A DNA stretch of 64,000 nucleotides from Biomphalaria glabrata. Its lineage: Eukaryota; Mollusca; Gastropoda; Planorbidae. The notes below the pieces were generated by a model that saw only the letters and a program-made list of their open reading frames with translations, was not told the DNA's origin and made no database searches. Each line of letters starts with the position of its first letter. The stretch's first letter is position 1. Shown here piece by piece: positions 1-29,300 of this stretch. The stretch lies in contig NC_074711.1 in the NCBI RefSeq assembly GCF_947242115.1, forward strand, positions 41,445,265 to 41,509,264, in the 5' to 3' direction. Both the position numbers and the translations under genes were made by a program.

Positions 1-360
1 CATTTCTCTCGATCGGAGATGCTATTAAGTCATTGTATTATGTTCTAGATAAAAGTCCCCGTCTTACTGAAAGGTTTTGGATTTACAATCTCAAGTCAGC
101 ATGCTCCCTTAAGTAATACGTACCCAGTCTTCGCAGTCTCCGCTGTACTCACAGACACCGTGGTTATATTTCGTTGCAAGTAAGTAGTAGACAGTTGAAA
201 CGGTCTGCAGATGTATAGAGATCTTGTAATGTAATGTTTCTTTGTGATAATGTGATTGTTGTTTTATTGTTGATGTATAGAGATCTTGTAATGTAATGTT
301 TCTTTGTGATAATGTGATTGTTGTTTTATGATTGTGATTGGGTGATTCTGATTGTAATGA
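1..360. repeat. Intronic or flanking AT-rich DNA with a 62-bp tandem duplication
   Basis: No coding exon is recognised here. A 62-bp segment (about 210-271) is repeated immediately at 272-331, with only slight differences at the end. As the integrin alpha gene is already under way by 801, this is probably one of its introns. Confidence 0.6.
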
Positions 361-605
361 TTGTTGCACCAACCTCTTCCAAATAAATCAGCCCCAAAAC
401 CAGAGATTTTCATAGATGGAAAAAAACAAGCAAATGTTAAAAAGTTTGTTTAGTTGAGAAGTGCCATATTAGCAAATGTCAATCTAGATGACGAGGTAGA
501 TTTGAGTGTTGCTCGTGCCAGTGCTGCTTTTGGCCAGACTTCAAGATCAAGTATGGCAATATCTACAAATTGAAAGTCTACAGTGCTGTAGTTCCCCCCT
601 TAACT
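361..605 (+). mobile_element. Degenerate LINE fragment (C-terminal reverse-transcriptase region)
   Basis: The forward translation reads EIFIDGKKQANVKKFV, then a stop, then NVNLDDEVDLSVARASAAFG, and after a further stop LKVYSAVVPP. This follows the block found after the RT domain of many endonuclease-type LINEs (I.VDG..IENV..FVYLGS, then A..AFGRL, then KVY.AVVLPTLLY). In-frame stops and missing flanks mark it as a dead fragment. The clade is not certain; RTE-like is the best guess. It lies just upstream of the first recognisable integrin exon. Confidence 0.6.
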
Positions 606-800
606 CTTAAGCCTATATGCATCAGAGTCCTGGACCTTACATCTCCGCTCCCTACTCCCTCTTCCCCAGGAAGCCTCTGTCTAAATAAATATCATTATCG
701 ATATAAATATATTTCATACACTTTCATTTGTACCAAACCTTATTACTGTAGGAATACATTTTGGAACATAGACATGTTTTATTTCCTTGAAGGCCAGTAG

Positions 801-16810
<16,010 letters not shown>

Positions 16811-18004
16811 CCTAACAAAATGTCAGCATGGTTTTGTGTTTACACGTTGACTTTCTAGAGTGAAAATGAAAACAATGAATTGTTCATTTAGTTCAAACAT
16901 TAAGTAACAATACATGATTTGTTACAATGTAGACCATTTTAAAATCTTTTTTTTTTCAGTCACATTTAAAAATTTGATTTCACATTAAAAAATGTAGATT
17001 AAGAACTAACATCCACGAAATTCATAATAGCCTTGTGCTGGCCACATGAAATCATCATTAACAGTTGGCCTCTAAAATTTATATTAACAAAATCAATCAT
17101 TAACTTGTTTGGGTTTTTTTTTCATGAATCTCATTAATTTTATTTCCGTTGTATTATTTTTCAATTTAATTGATTACTTTAATTACCTCATGAATGACAG
17201 TGACAGGGTTGAGCCTGTGTAGTTATTAGCATTAGCTTTTGTCTGTGAGTTACACTTTAATAAGCCAAGACACTGGTTGCATTCAGGTACATCATGTTAT
17301 GGGTTACAACAAAGTATTTTCCACATTGAATCATTAACAAATTGTGAAGTAATGCTGAATGTCCCTGTCAACTATTATCAATTATTATCAAATGTTGTGT
17401 TTGCACTGAGTTAATGTCATAGAGAGAGTAGGGAATTGCTTTATCCTATTGGAGATACTATTTTTTTTTTATTTAATCAATATGTGAAGAATTATGTTAT
17501 GCTTATTGTGTATTATGTATTTTTAAATGTATGTCTAGACAAGTGGCCCAATATTTTGATGCAGATGTATGACAATAAATGTATTAAATTATTAAACCCA
17601 TATATACCAGACCCTGAAAATACTTGGTACTTAAAATGTATATAGGCTCTTGTTGAATAAGTCAATCTTATTGTAGTTAGCACACAGAAACTATTTGGAT
17701 GCAAAAAAAGTCAACTTAGCAAATAAAATATATTCCATATATATTAAACAGCATTAAAAATTAGACTGTTCACTACTTTTAATTTAAAATTTGAATGCCA
17801 TAAAATACTATTTATTAAGAAGAACTACTTTAAGAAATGAGTAAATAAAAGCCATTGAATATTAAAAAATGAAATGTAATTGCCTGTTTTCAAGAGTATT
17901 GTTTCCAATCAAATGACAAAAAAAAAAAAAACTGGCTGCAATGAATAATATAAGCAATGCCAATTCTTTCATAATAGTTACAAAAAAACAAGCATCTGTA
18001 TTAG

Positions 18005-18056
<52 letters not shown>

Positions 18057-21000
18057 TTCTGTGAAGACAGTCTCTGCATAATGTTGTAACTAAGCGAACC
18101 AATCAAACAGCAAAGGCACAAACAGACCACTTTTTATTGAGTAGGTAAAAATATGAAAAAAAAAAAGAATTTTTTTAATCTAATGCATCAAAACATTGTA
18201 AATGACCAGTATGGTAGTCCAACCAAATCTTGGCTAATAAATAAATGCATATAACAATCATTGCTTCTATATAAGTTATTTGGAATACAGAAAATTAAAA
18301 TGGATAAAATTCAAGTCATTAAACAATAATAAAATGTAAATTGAACAAAGCATTGCGAATGATTTGAATCACAGTAATTACATCTGTTGTTAAATAACAA
18401 GCATGCTTTTATTGAAACGTTTCCTTTTTAAATTAAGATCAAGGGTTTTTAGGTGAGGGAGAGGTCAAAAGTAATCATCATCTTCGTTTATCAAACTCAT
18501 TAAAAGAGATTCTTTGAAATGTGTGCCAGACTAGTATAAACATTAGCTTGTTTTGGAGATTCAAAGAAGTATGTAGTAATATATAAACAAACATTAAAAT
18601 GTAACTACTACAAATAAACACTAAAATCAAATCAAGTGTAATATATAAACAAACATTAAAATGTAACTACTACAAATAAACACTAAAATCAAATCAAAAA
18701 TGTTTATGCATAATCAATAAGTAAAATCCATTTTTAAGCGATAAGCTGGAAACTCTCTTCACTAAAACAATGACATGTGAAGAAACATTGATCAAGCTCA
18801 ACAGACAAAATAAGATTAACCCAAACTAAATTTCATGGGAACGTCTAGAAACACATTTTTTTAATATTTGGATAAAACAGGTCTCACTTTCAAATAAAGC
18901 TAATGTGTGCAATTAAGATGCATATCAGAGCAGAGCAGACTAAAAACTTGATAAAAACAAAACAGTAAGACTTTTTTTCTAAGAAACTAAAATATCCATC
19001 TGTTTTTTTTTATGCATACATAGTGAATATGAATACCAAGACTTATAGTTCAATCACTTTAAAACTAATTCCCATTTTAAAACAAAATTTGTGGAGACAC
19101 TGACTTGTGACTTTTTTTTTTTTTTTTTTTTTTTTGCATTTTCCTCTAACAAATCATGTTTAGAGAGAATCTCTTATTTTGGAGTTTATTTTCGAGTTTT
19201 TTTTAATGGAATAAAGTAGTTTCAATTATGCCAAAACAAAAGTCTTTTGGCGTGAGAAAACATTGCAAATCAGTTTTATTTCATTAACTCCAAAGTAAAA
19301 AAGTAAAAAAAAAATTTAACCAAAATACAAATATGAAAACAATTATAACCTACCTATATAACAGCACTATGGTTGTACTAGAAGAAAAAAGAACAGATTA
19401 CATTGACTGTGTCCATGCGGCGCCTTCGACATACATGTGTCTGGACAAAAGTGAAAAAGAGACTCAATAAAATAGACCTACAGCCTTTCTAACCTTTCAG
19501 TGTATTTCTGATGAATCAAACATTTGGGTAACATACTTACATTAAAATCACAAAGTAATGGCCTTCACAACAAACATGGCCAACTTAATGTCTCACTTCA
19601 CAATTTGTTTCACACCTAATAAGAAATCCAACAACATTTAGAAGTACTATAACTAGAAATGAATATTTAGAAATTCAGAGACAAAAAATATAGCTTTCCA
19701 AAGTTCTCTATTGGTATACAAATTTTTTTAAACATACATGTGTTTAAAAAAGTATTTTCTTCTTAAATTTAATTTGGTATTTTAGTTAAACTGTCAATAA
19801 AATGTTGTCCCTGTAGCATTTGTTTCAAAGCTTTTTTTTTTATCTGTTGTTACTTGAGGTTAAAAATCACTAATGGTAAAATCATTTCCTGTCAATAATA
19901 GAATTTTTGATTCTATTACAATGCTAATTAAAACATCAATAAAATATTTTGTCACTGACATTTTTTTTTGTTTTATAGACATGCTCATTCACAACCTGAA
20001 AAAGTAAAAAAAAAAACAAAAAAAAAAACATATGACTGACATGCTCAAATCAATTCACAAAGTTAAAAACTTTGATTGCAAGGTATCATTCAAACTAAAT
20101 TTTAAAAAATGAAACTTTACTGTAGGCGCATATGACCATGTGAATAAAAATATTTATTTAAAGTATATAGATTAAAGGTTTTCTATGGCAATAAATACAA
20201 CAACAGGCCATAATTCTTAGTCTATATATATAACAAAATTTAAGATATATCCCCCTCCCCTCCACATTGTAGATTTTGTTTATTCTGCAGATTAGATTTT
20301 TAATTTCCAAAATGTTAAAGTATGAATTATACACCAATCTTTACTTTCTACAGCAATGTCATGTTTGTACAAACTAACAGAAATGAAATGTGTATGTATT
20401 TTTATGAAATACTCATGAATTCTGAGGTTTAGTGATTTTTTAAAAAATTGAAAATGCTTTTTTATTTTACTAGTAAAATTTCCTTTGACAACAAAACACT
20501 TCATTCAATGACAAGCTAACTGACAAACTAACTATTCCTCTCTTTGTAAAATACTTAATTGATTTTTTTGTTGAGGTGAAGCAACTAATGGATTTTCAGT
20601 TGCGAAATTTACCTTTAAATTCATAAAATAAAAAAAAAAGAACTTAAAAAAAAACGTAATTTTGCAACTAAAATAACATTTGAACGATAGAACACTAAAT
20701 ACAATTTTTTAAAATTTTAATTAGAAAAAAAGTTCATTTTCACAGATGGCCTAAAACACTGCATTATGGGGAATTCTTATTGAACATTTTTTAAAATTAT
20801 CATGGGTACTTTTTATTGAAAAAAATTATAATAATTATAAGTAGCTAAAAACATAAGGTTTTCTCTTAAAAAAACAACAACAGATAAGTTTCTCAGAGTA
20901 TATATGTGTGTGTGTGTGTATTTAGAGACTGAACAGAGATGACGTCTTATCCAACCCAATTTTATAGGTAATTAAGACAAGAAGTTTAACAATGTTTTTA

Positions 21001-22274
21001 ATTTGTTTATGACACAGTCAGTAAAATAATAAGCTACTAAATTAAACAATGTTAAAATAAACAACATATTAATATATCCTTTGATCTTCGCATCATGAGA
21101 AAAAAAAATAGTATATTATACAAAGAAAAAAAATATGGAGGTTACTTCCAATTGCATTTTAGATCTAACCAATACTATATTGCTTTGAAAAAGTCACATT
21201 ATAGAGCATTAGGAGCTAGATAGTTTAACAAATTGCTTTAACTGAAAACATAAAGGCCCACAATGAAGATTTTTTATTTCAAACTTTTTCCCCCCCCCTG
21301 TAAATGTAAGTTTCAATGTTTCCTCAAAGCAATGAATTTTAGTTGATATTTGATTGGAAAAAAAAATGTACATGTACCATTACTCTTTTTGGAAGCTATT
21401 TTGTTTTCACGCAGTAATTTGCTTCAACATTTCTTGTATAAATTTGGGTGACCATCATCAAATGTATTCAATTAGAATAACAATCCTACTGTCTATAAGA
21501 ATATTAAAAGGTACATCTGGGTGCATCCATAGTCATTCAAGTCAGAAGTACCGGTAGCCATTTATATATACCAGTCTATAGTTCGTAAACATCATGCAAC
21601 AGTAATATTGAGTATGATTACAGTAAACAGAACTAGTATATATTTGTAATTCACTGCTGTGTTAGTCTCTATTCAAACAAATCTTTATATTAGATTTGTT
21701 ACATTTATCTATTCAACTAGTGAGGAAAGAAGAAAACAAATTATTGTTCTGTTTGTTTGTGCTGATCAAAAAACAAAATTAAAGCTTCTAAATAATTTAT
21801 GCTTTTTTTTGGTGTTTCACAAGAATTTCAGAAACATTTTATAACAAATACATTTAAGATATTCTAATACAACAATATTTAGGTAGACAGGTCCTGTTCT
21901 GACAGTGTAAAAAAAAAAAGGATGTCAAAATTTAGATATTTTATATAGAGCGAGCCAAGGTCTATTGACATTAAGTGGGGAAAATTCTGAGGCAGTTAGC
22001 TCAGAATTTCTAAAATGCATACAACCCAATGCCAAAAAACTAAGAACTCAGAACTTTCAAAATGCATAAGAACCAATGCCATTAAACGACAACTGACCAA
22101 CAGAAATAGATTTTACTATTTACAGTCAAATGATGAAATTCAGATATCCATGATGGGTTTGCAAGATGAAAAAATGTACAAAATCTAAATGATATATGAG
22201 CAGTTGAGTAAAAAACTAATTGCATTATTTATCACAGCTTAGCAGGCAGTGCTTCTAATGCTAGGGAAAGTAGA
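16811..22274. other. AT-rich gap between the convergent integrin alpha and PTAR1 genes
   Basis: This region presumably holds the 3' untranslated regions of both genes. AATAAA-type signals occur often (for example near 17572 and 17845), so the true polyadenylation sites cannot be chosen by eye. It also holds a TA microsatellite at 18009-18052, a 60-bp tandem duplication at about 18578-18697, long T runs near 19112-19135 and a short TG run near 20900. I see no convincing exon; short open stretches here have no recognisable domain. Confidence 0.6.
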
Positions 22275-22377
22275 TTACTGTATGTTGGACATGAAGCCCA
22301 TGTGGTATCCATCCTGTTCAGATGCTAAGATCATGAGCAAGTATACAGTGGACGTCCCAATCAAATCAAGAATGTAG
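22275..22377 (-). CDS. Possible orphan terminal exon (33 codons plus stop)
   Basis: On the minus strand an acceptor-like TTTGTGCAG precedes C-TAC-ATT and an open stretch reading YILDLIGTSTVYLLMILASE, then QDGYHMGFMSNIQ and TAA. The base composition is noticeably less AT-rich than its surroundings, and the first half is hydrophobic like a membrane segment. It lies about 1 kb downstream of the PTAR1 stop. The phase (two bases needed from upstream) would accept PTAR1 exons that end in AG, so it could be an alternative last exon, or a fragment of another gene. I do not recognise the protein. The plus strand is also open here, which weakens the call. Confidence 0.35.
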
Positions 22378-23397
22378 CTGCACAAATGATAAATTTATTT
22401 AACAACAATTAATTGTCACGTTTCAAAACTCTTTGGAGAAAAGCAAAATGTTGCATGGTAGAAGTCTTGAAATGTTAATTGTTAATTATTTAAGTTCTAG
22501 CTAGCATTATGATGATATGATGCATCATATGTCACAGTAGCCAACTAGCAGAGTCTCATTTTTTCCATTGCTGTTAAATAATTGAAAAAAATTTTTGACT
22601 TGAAAACGTATCCAGATAGATCTATGAATCTAAAATAAACTATAAACAAAAATGACAAGTACACTTTCAGAATCATTTTGAAAACGTGAAATTAAGCAGT
22701 TCAAAGTTTGACTGATTTCCAAACAGGCATATTGACTTTTATTACAGAATAAAATACATAACTATATGGATGCAGGGAAGGAATTTCACAGTTGCTGGAA
22801 TGAAGATGATTCAGGTTTTATTTTGTGTTGAGCCAAATATGGCTTAAGGTTCTTTTAGGAATCTTGACGTCTTTTAACAACAAAGAATAGATTTATCACT
22901 ATAAAGTTTACATTTGAATACAGCATAACATTTAAATTCCCTTTGAATTCCATTAATTCTTTTTATTGTGTAGATTCTGATGTAAGTCAAGTCTTTCATT
23001 CAGTTAAAAGCAGATGTATATTACTGGTACATTACTTGTTGATTTTCTTATCTAGATGTACAACCAAACTATGAAATTATTCTTTGGTATACAGCTAAGT
23101 GCATTACATCACATCTAACAGTAAAATGGAATAACAGAAAAGCAAATGAATCAAAAATAAAGATTGCAATGTTTTTAAGAAAGAATACTTTTTTTTTTTC
23201 ATTGCCAACAATGATTCTTGTGACATCATATTCGATGTTTCCATTCTTAGCACATTGTTTTCTATAAGCTTTCCAATCAGGCAAAACAAAAACAAAACAT
23301 TGAAAGTTACATAGACCCCTGGATCGGGTAATTTTTTAAATAATATGTAACAACAAACTTAATAATAAGTTGGGATATTCTAAACTGAGATGAGCCC

Positions 23398-26300
23398 TCA
23401 CGTTGAAGTCAATAATGTTTGCAACCAGTGGACATATTTGCCGAGCAGCATATGATTATATTTTGAAGAAGATTCCAATTTTTGTTTGGTATTGACCGAT
23501 TCTAATTCCTGAGCAATTAAAAATGTTTTGTGTCTCTTTAAAGCTTCTTCCCCTTGATCTCGGTACACTGAAAAGCCATTGGAGGATTTACAAGACAACT
23601 TAGTGTCCTGATCCAATGGATGTGTGTTTAACATGAAACAAAACAAGAATCTCCTGCAAGAAAATACAAAACAAACTGTTATATATAAATAAATGATGAG
23701 ATGTAAGGCTGACTTTAATTAATTGAATGATGTGCTATTAAATATTTTGATTAATTATTAGAAGCCTGAATGTTGCAAAGTCACTATTGTATTTGTGGTC
23801 TGTGTGTCAGTCTGTCACGTTTCGAACTAAAAAGAAAAGCTATGACAATCCAATATTTATTGCTTCCAATTTACTAGATCTACATAAAATCAGCTTATAA
23901 GACACTATTTTTTTTTAGTACCCCACATTGGTAAAGCAATTGCTCCTTTTTGACTATTGTAAGTGATAACATTTGATTTTATAATTCAATTAAGTAGCAT
24001 AACCACTTTTGATGCAAGATTTAAATACATAAAATCTTACGACTGTTTTGTGATCCATGTATACTATCAACAGTTGTGCAGCACAGACGTCCTTTAACAT
24101 TTTAATTTTTAATTAACGCATAGTCATAACACGTTTTTTTCTAACGTGATGAAAAAGAGTTTGAATTATTTGATAAATATAGATTATGTCTCAATGGTTA
24201 TTACTAGGCGCAGATGTTATACAAACTCCTCACACCACATTTTTGTACAGGATTTCTATTATGTAATGAGATGATTGAGGATAATTTTTTATGATTTCTT
24301 CAATAAAAAAATATCATTACAAATCATCTACCTGAATAAACTTCTTTATATAAAGATTTATGCACATCATCACAATTGACACCTTTTTAACCCACTCCAA
24401 TGGGAGCTTTAGGCAACCTTAAATATGTGAGAATAAGACTATAATAAACAGACTACCTGTGATACCATAATGTCTCATGCCCTGGATAAGAGCGGATAAG
24501 ATCACAAACATAAGCCATTTCTCTGTGAACAAGCTGCCCTGGGCTAATAGAAAGCAGTGATAGTTTCTCCTGTCTCTTGTGCAGTTCAGTCAGGAGAAAC
24601 TGTCGATAGTGAAAGCCACTATGGTCAGATATGTGTGTTGAGTTCCAAGCTTCTGTTTCTTTCATCTCAGATAAAAGAACCTGAAATTATATTTATTTTT
24701 TTAATAAAAACTTTAATTGCTATTAAAATATATATATATATATATATATATAAGTTTAGAAACCCCAAATTAATAATTATCAAAAATCTCCTTTTAAGTT
24801 TTGATTTATAATATTTTTAAATCTGAATATGAAAAACTACCATTGCAATTAGTTTATATAAATACCTGTAAGGAACAGTTCAGACAATGCTGTATAATCC
24901 ATATTCTATGAGACCATGCATGGTAGTTACACTGATACCTTTCAGCTGCTCTTGCACAGACTCTCATCTCTAACTGGGTATGTAACTTAAACAATCTACT
25001 ACACTCCAGAGACTGGTCCATACTTAAAAGACCATCATTCTCTGGACTAGCTACAATATCGACATCTATTAGATCCATACTTATGGAACTATCAGCATTG
25101 TTCTCTGGTACTGCTGCAACAGAGCCATTACTGTCTAAGCTTGAAGATAAGCAGTGATCTAATAGCTGCTGGAAAAGCCACCTCCTGGAGAAGAAATACA
25201 ACCTTTGCATAAAAGAGGAATGCTAAATGTGAAGCTAAAGGAAGCTTCTCCATTTCTCACTAAAAATGTTTAAAATATTTAAAATTTTTATCACATCCAC
25301 CATGTCAAACTGATGCTTATTTGTTGCAAAGATGATTAGCTATAATTTTTTAATCTTTATTATTATGAAAGCAAGATAAAAATAGAACAATAGATTTTCA
25401 TAATATTCTAGTATCTATAAAGTAAATGTGTAATTTACCTATTTACTTTACCTGTGTATAAATGTTTCTGCACTTTTGGGATGCTTAGAGAGTACTAGAG
25501 CTCCAAACTGTAAATCATCAGCTATGTTGAGAAACCCACTTTCAACGAGTTCCTTTCTGAAGCAAAAAATATGTAAGACCCTTATGAGATATATTTAGAG
25601 TATTTTTGAGCATTAATCTTGGGACCAAAAGAGTAGATGGAATTAGGCAGGAAATATGACATGTTTAGAGAGGATCAAAGGAATGATGATAGAGACGCTT
25701 AGAAATAAGATTCGACTGCCATTTTCCCCCTGTAATTAAACGCTTTGAAGGTTTGCTAAGTTTTATTCAGTTATTTGAAGAGTGTCTGAATTCCGAGAAG
25801 CTGTGTGAACTTGCATGAGATAGAATAGTTTTAATTGGAGCATAACACTAATAAAAATGTCACAAACTTAATTAAAATATATAGTGCAATAATTAAAGGT
25901 TGCAGATAATGATATTGAAAATGAATTATTAAAAATGTATTATTATAAATACAAATATAAAGATTGTATGTATGTTGATACTTCTTCTAAAATAAATAAT
26001 TACTATCAACAGTATATTAGGCTTTCCTCACCTAACATTCCAGGCTGTATAGTTGTCAGGATTAAAAAGGATCAGTGCTCTTGTTAGATTCAAAACTTCA
26101 GTAGGATCTGAAATACCAACATCCATTTAAGATAATCATCTATCAACATTCAACCCTTCACTATAAGCTATGTATGAGATATTAAGTGTACTTAGGCCAT
26201 TACAATGAATGAAATTGTAGATTTGGTCTTAGCTCTTAATTACTATAATGTAAACCTTAAGATGATTCTACAATTATTATGCTTCATAAGTATGGCTCTT

Positions 26301-29300
26301 GCAAAAGCTAGACAATAAAAACTTAGTATAGATCTGTAGTATTTACCAATGAATTTGACCAAAGGGTTCTGACTTCTCCATCCAATCAACCTTGTGGCCA
26401 CATATTTCATTAAAACTTTTACTGCCCAGGCTTCCACGCCAAGTTTGTGTTCTTGCAGTAGAAATGGACTTCTGTTATGTGTAGGCTCCAAGACAGGCAA
26501 AATATCATACTCATCACTAAGTACAAATAAAAATGATCTATACTAAATAAAATTCACAAGAAGTAATAATAATTGTCACATCTTACTCTCATTGAAAGCA
26601 TTAAGACTTATACACTTCTCTTAAATAACAGGATAGTGTACATTAATTATATATAAAGTGGTGGCATAGTGGCTGAGTGGTCAAGTGCTTGGCATTTCAA
26701 ACCAAGGAATTTGGGTTTGAATCTCAGTAAAGATGGATTTTGAAGACGACTCTAAGTCGACCCAACTCTAATAGGTACCTAACATTAGTTGAGAAAAGTA
26801 AAGGCAGTTGGTTCGCCAAATGACACCAACTGTCATAGAAACAGATGACCTTCACAGCATCTGCCCCATAAATTGAAGGTCTGAAAGGGGTACTAGATCT
26901 ATATATAATAAGAGTCTTTAAAAGCATCAAGAGACAGCAGATTCAGATAAAGAAAACAATAAAGTTAGTCAACAGTTAGTGACAATAGTAAAACAGATTT
27001 GTTTCTAGATATTTAGAACAATAAAAACAACAAAATATACTTAAAACTTTACAAAAAGAATTGGAAGAATTACAGAATGTAAATCAAATTGAAGCTTGCC
27101 TTTCTACTCAGAAAGATGCCAATTATTAAGAGCAACAAAAAAAACAGAGTTTGTGTCTAATTAACCTTCATGACTAGATTGATGAATTGATGCCCTTAAG
27201 ACATAATAATCTTCTTTTTAAGTAACCTATGTGATTTATAAGTTAAGATAGATCTAAATCTACAGTGTGGTACATGCTCAGGATGTCAACATTTTTCATC
27301 TCAATGAATGATTCAAGGTTCGAACCCTACCCTATGGCCAGTGTTGAAGATTTAAACTAAGATGTAATAATCTTCATTTTGGAAAGAACATCCAAAAGGC
27401 AGACTAGACACTAGAGTCTACATTAAGAAAATCTCAGCCTCATGAGTCTGAGTCTAGTGACTTAAGACTAGTGAACTAACTAGATCTTGATTATCGACTA
27501 TGTATGTAAAGTGTGTTGTAAGTTGAACATGTTGGTTTATTATTCTATCAGTAACTCCAGACTAGACCTATTCTAGATGAAACAGATCTAGATCTATATT
27601 CTATAAAACTTTTTGATCTAATAAATATCTAACTTTATCTACATCTATTCTATATCCCTCACTAGTCTATATAATACTATATAGATTGATTCTAGATCTA
27701 CTATCTGAAATCTGATCTATTATAAAATCATTTTTTTCATTGATTCATTCATTGTATCATCAATCAATGATATCAGCATCATCATCATTATAATACATTA
27801 CTAACTACTAACATTCACATTGACATGCAGCATCTACATGCTAAATTAATAAAATGATGTTTAAGTTATTGTTAAAAGTGTTTAGGTTTAAACTTTAAAT
27901 ACTTTGTTTTATGATTAATTTAGTGAAATTGAGTATTGTCTCAATTATAGTCAATACTCTCTGTAAACTCATTAAACACTGCATGAGTCAAGTCTTTGGA
28001 CCTCATTCACCAATCGTAAACAAACAACATTTAGCCACGTGATTCTAATATCTTCTATACAAATTATGTAATCCATAAAGGCTGTCACGTGGTGGTATGT
28101 ATTTTTCATTGTTTTATCAATATTATGACTTGGCTAAATGTGTTTATTTATGATTGGTGAATGAAGTCCATTCTTAAGTCTTAAGTTTATTTATTGTGAC
28201 ATTCACCATTGACATTGTATAGGGATGTTACAATATCCGGTGACACGCCCCTTTTATTAAGTCAAAAAACTGTTTCGACTTTTTTCTGACATTTTTTTTA
28301 CATACCTTAAAGGTGCACTTTTTTAACCTATTAATTGAATACTTCTCTGTAAAAGAGTTATAGTTTTTGATTGACCAATAAAAATGGCTTCCGGGAATGA
28401 AATTACGCTTTCCCACTTGGAGTAGAAGGTTTCGTTTTATTAGACTTAAATAAAGGTTCGATTTCCCTTGTGTATAGTTTAAAAAGCTCAACATTCCCAC
28501 GCCTTTTGACTCTCCAGTATTGTAGAGCATTTTTCTGGCTAAATTTCAGTGCTTTACTTTTCACATAATACTGTTCACTTTGGATGCTATTAATTTTTTA
28601 ATATTTAGCAGTTGAATCCAATGCTGGAGGCCATTGTTAACCATTGTAATTTTAGCCTTCTTGTTTACATGCCAAGATAATAGTGATTGGTCAGATTGGT
28701 CATGTGACATTAAATAATTTTCTGATAGGTTGAATTATTATAGCAGTTTAAAAAAAACTTAGATTTACTGCTGCAGGGGTAAACGACTGTATAGAAAATA
28801 CGAAAAACATGCATATATGTAACCCTGCCGGCAGGGTTACATATATGCATGTTTTTCGTATTTTAAAAAAAACTTAGACTGAAATGATGTCAAAATGGCT
28901 GACATTGATTTATTTCTGCAGTTACGCATTTTGAAATAGATGTAGATTTAGATCTAATGAGTATATAATATGCAGCTTAGTGTTCAGATATTTTAATAAC
29001 AATAAACTTTCATTTGAAACATGTTTTTGGACTAGTTGATTAATATATATAAGAAATGGCAAGCATATTTATTCAACACATTCAAATCTCCTCACATCGT
29101 GCCCATTGGTTGCTATGATAAGGACAAGCACACATAGAAAATGTATTTTCTTTCATCCAGGAATCATACATAAATAATTCATATAAATTTAGAAGGCTCT
29201 TTCAAATCTACAACATATCAGACAACAAGATTCTTAAAATAATTTTTCTGAAAAAAATTGTAACATCCCTACATTGTAAATTTAGTTTAAATCATTATAT

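Noticed and set aside
23069-23284. Minus-strand open stretch (PDWKAYRKQCAKNG) as an extra PTAR1 exon
   Set aside because: It lies after the PTAR1 stop, lacks a convincing acceptor and donor, and becomes low-complexity. Probably 3' untranslated sequence.
28228-28530. 100-codon minus-strand open frame in PTAR1 intron 1
   Set aside because: No recognisable domain. The true PTAR1 first coding exon is at 29767-29700 and joins in phase to 26516.
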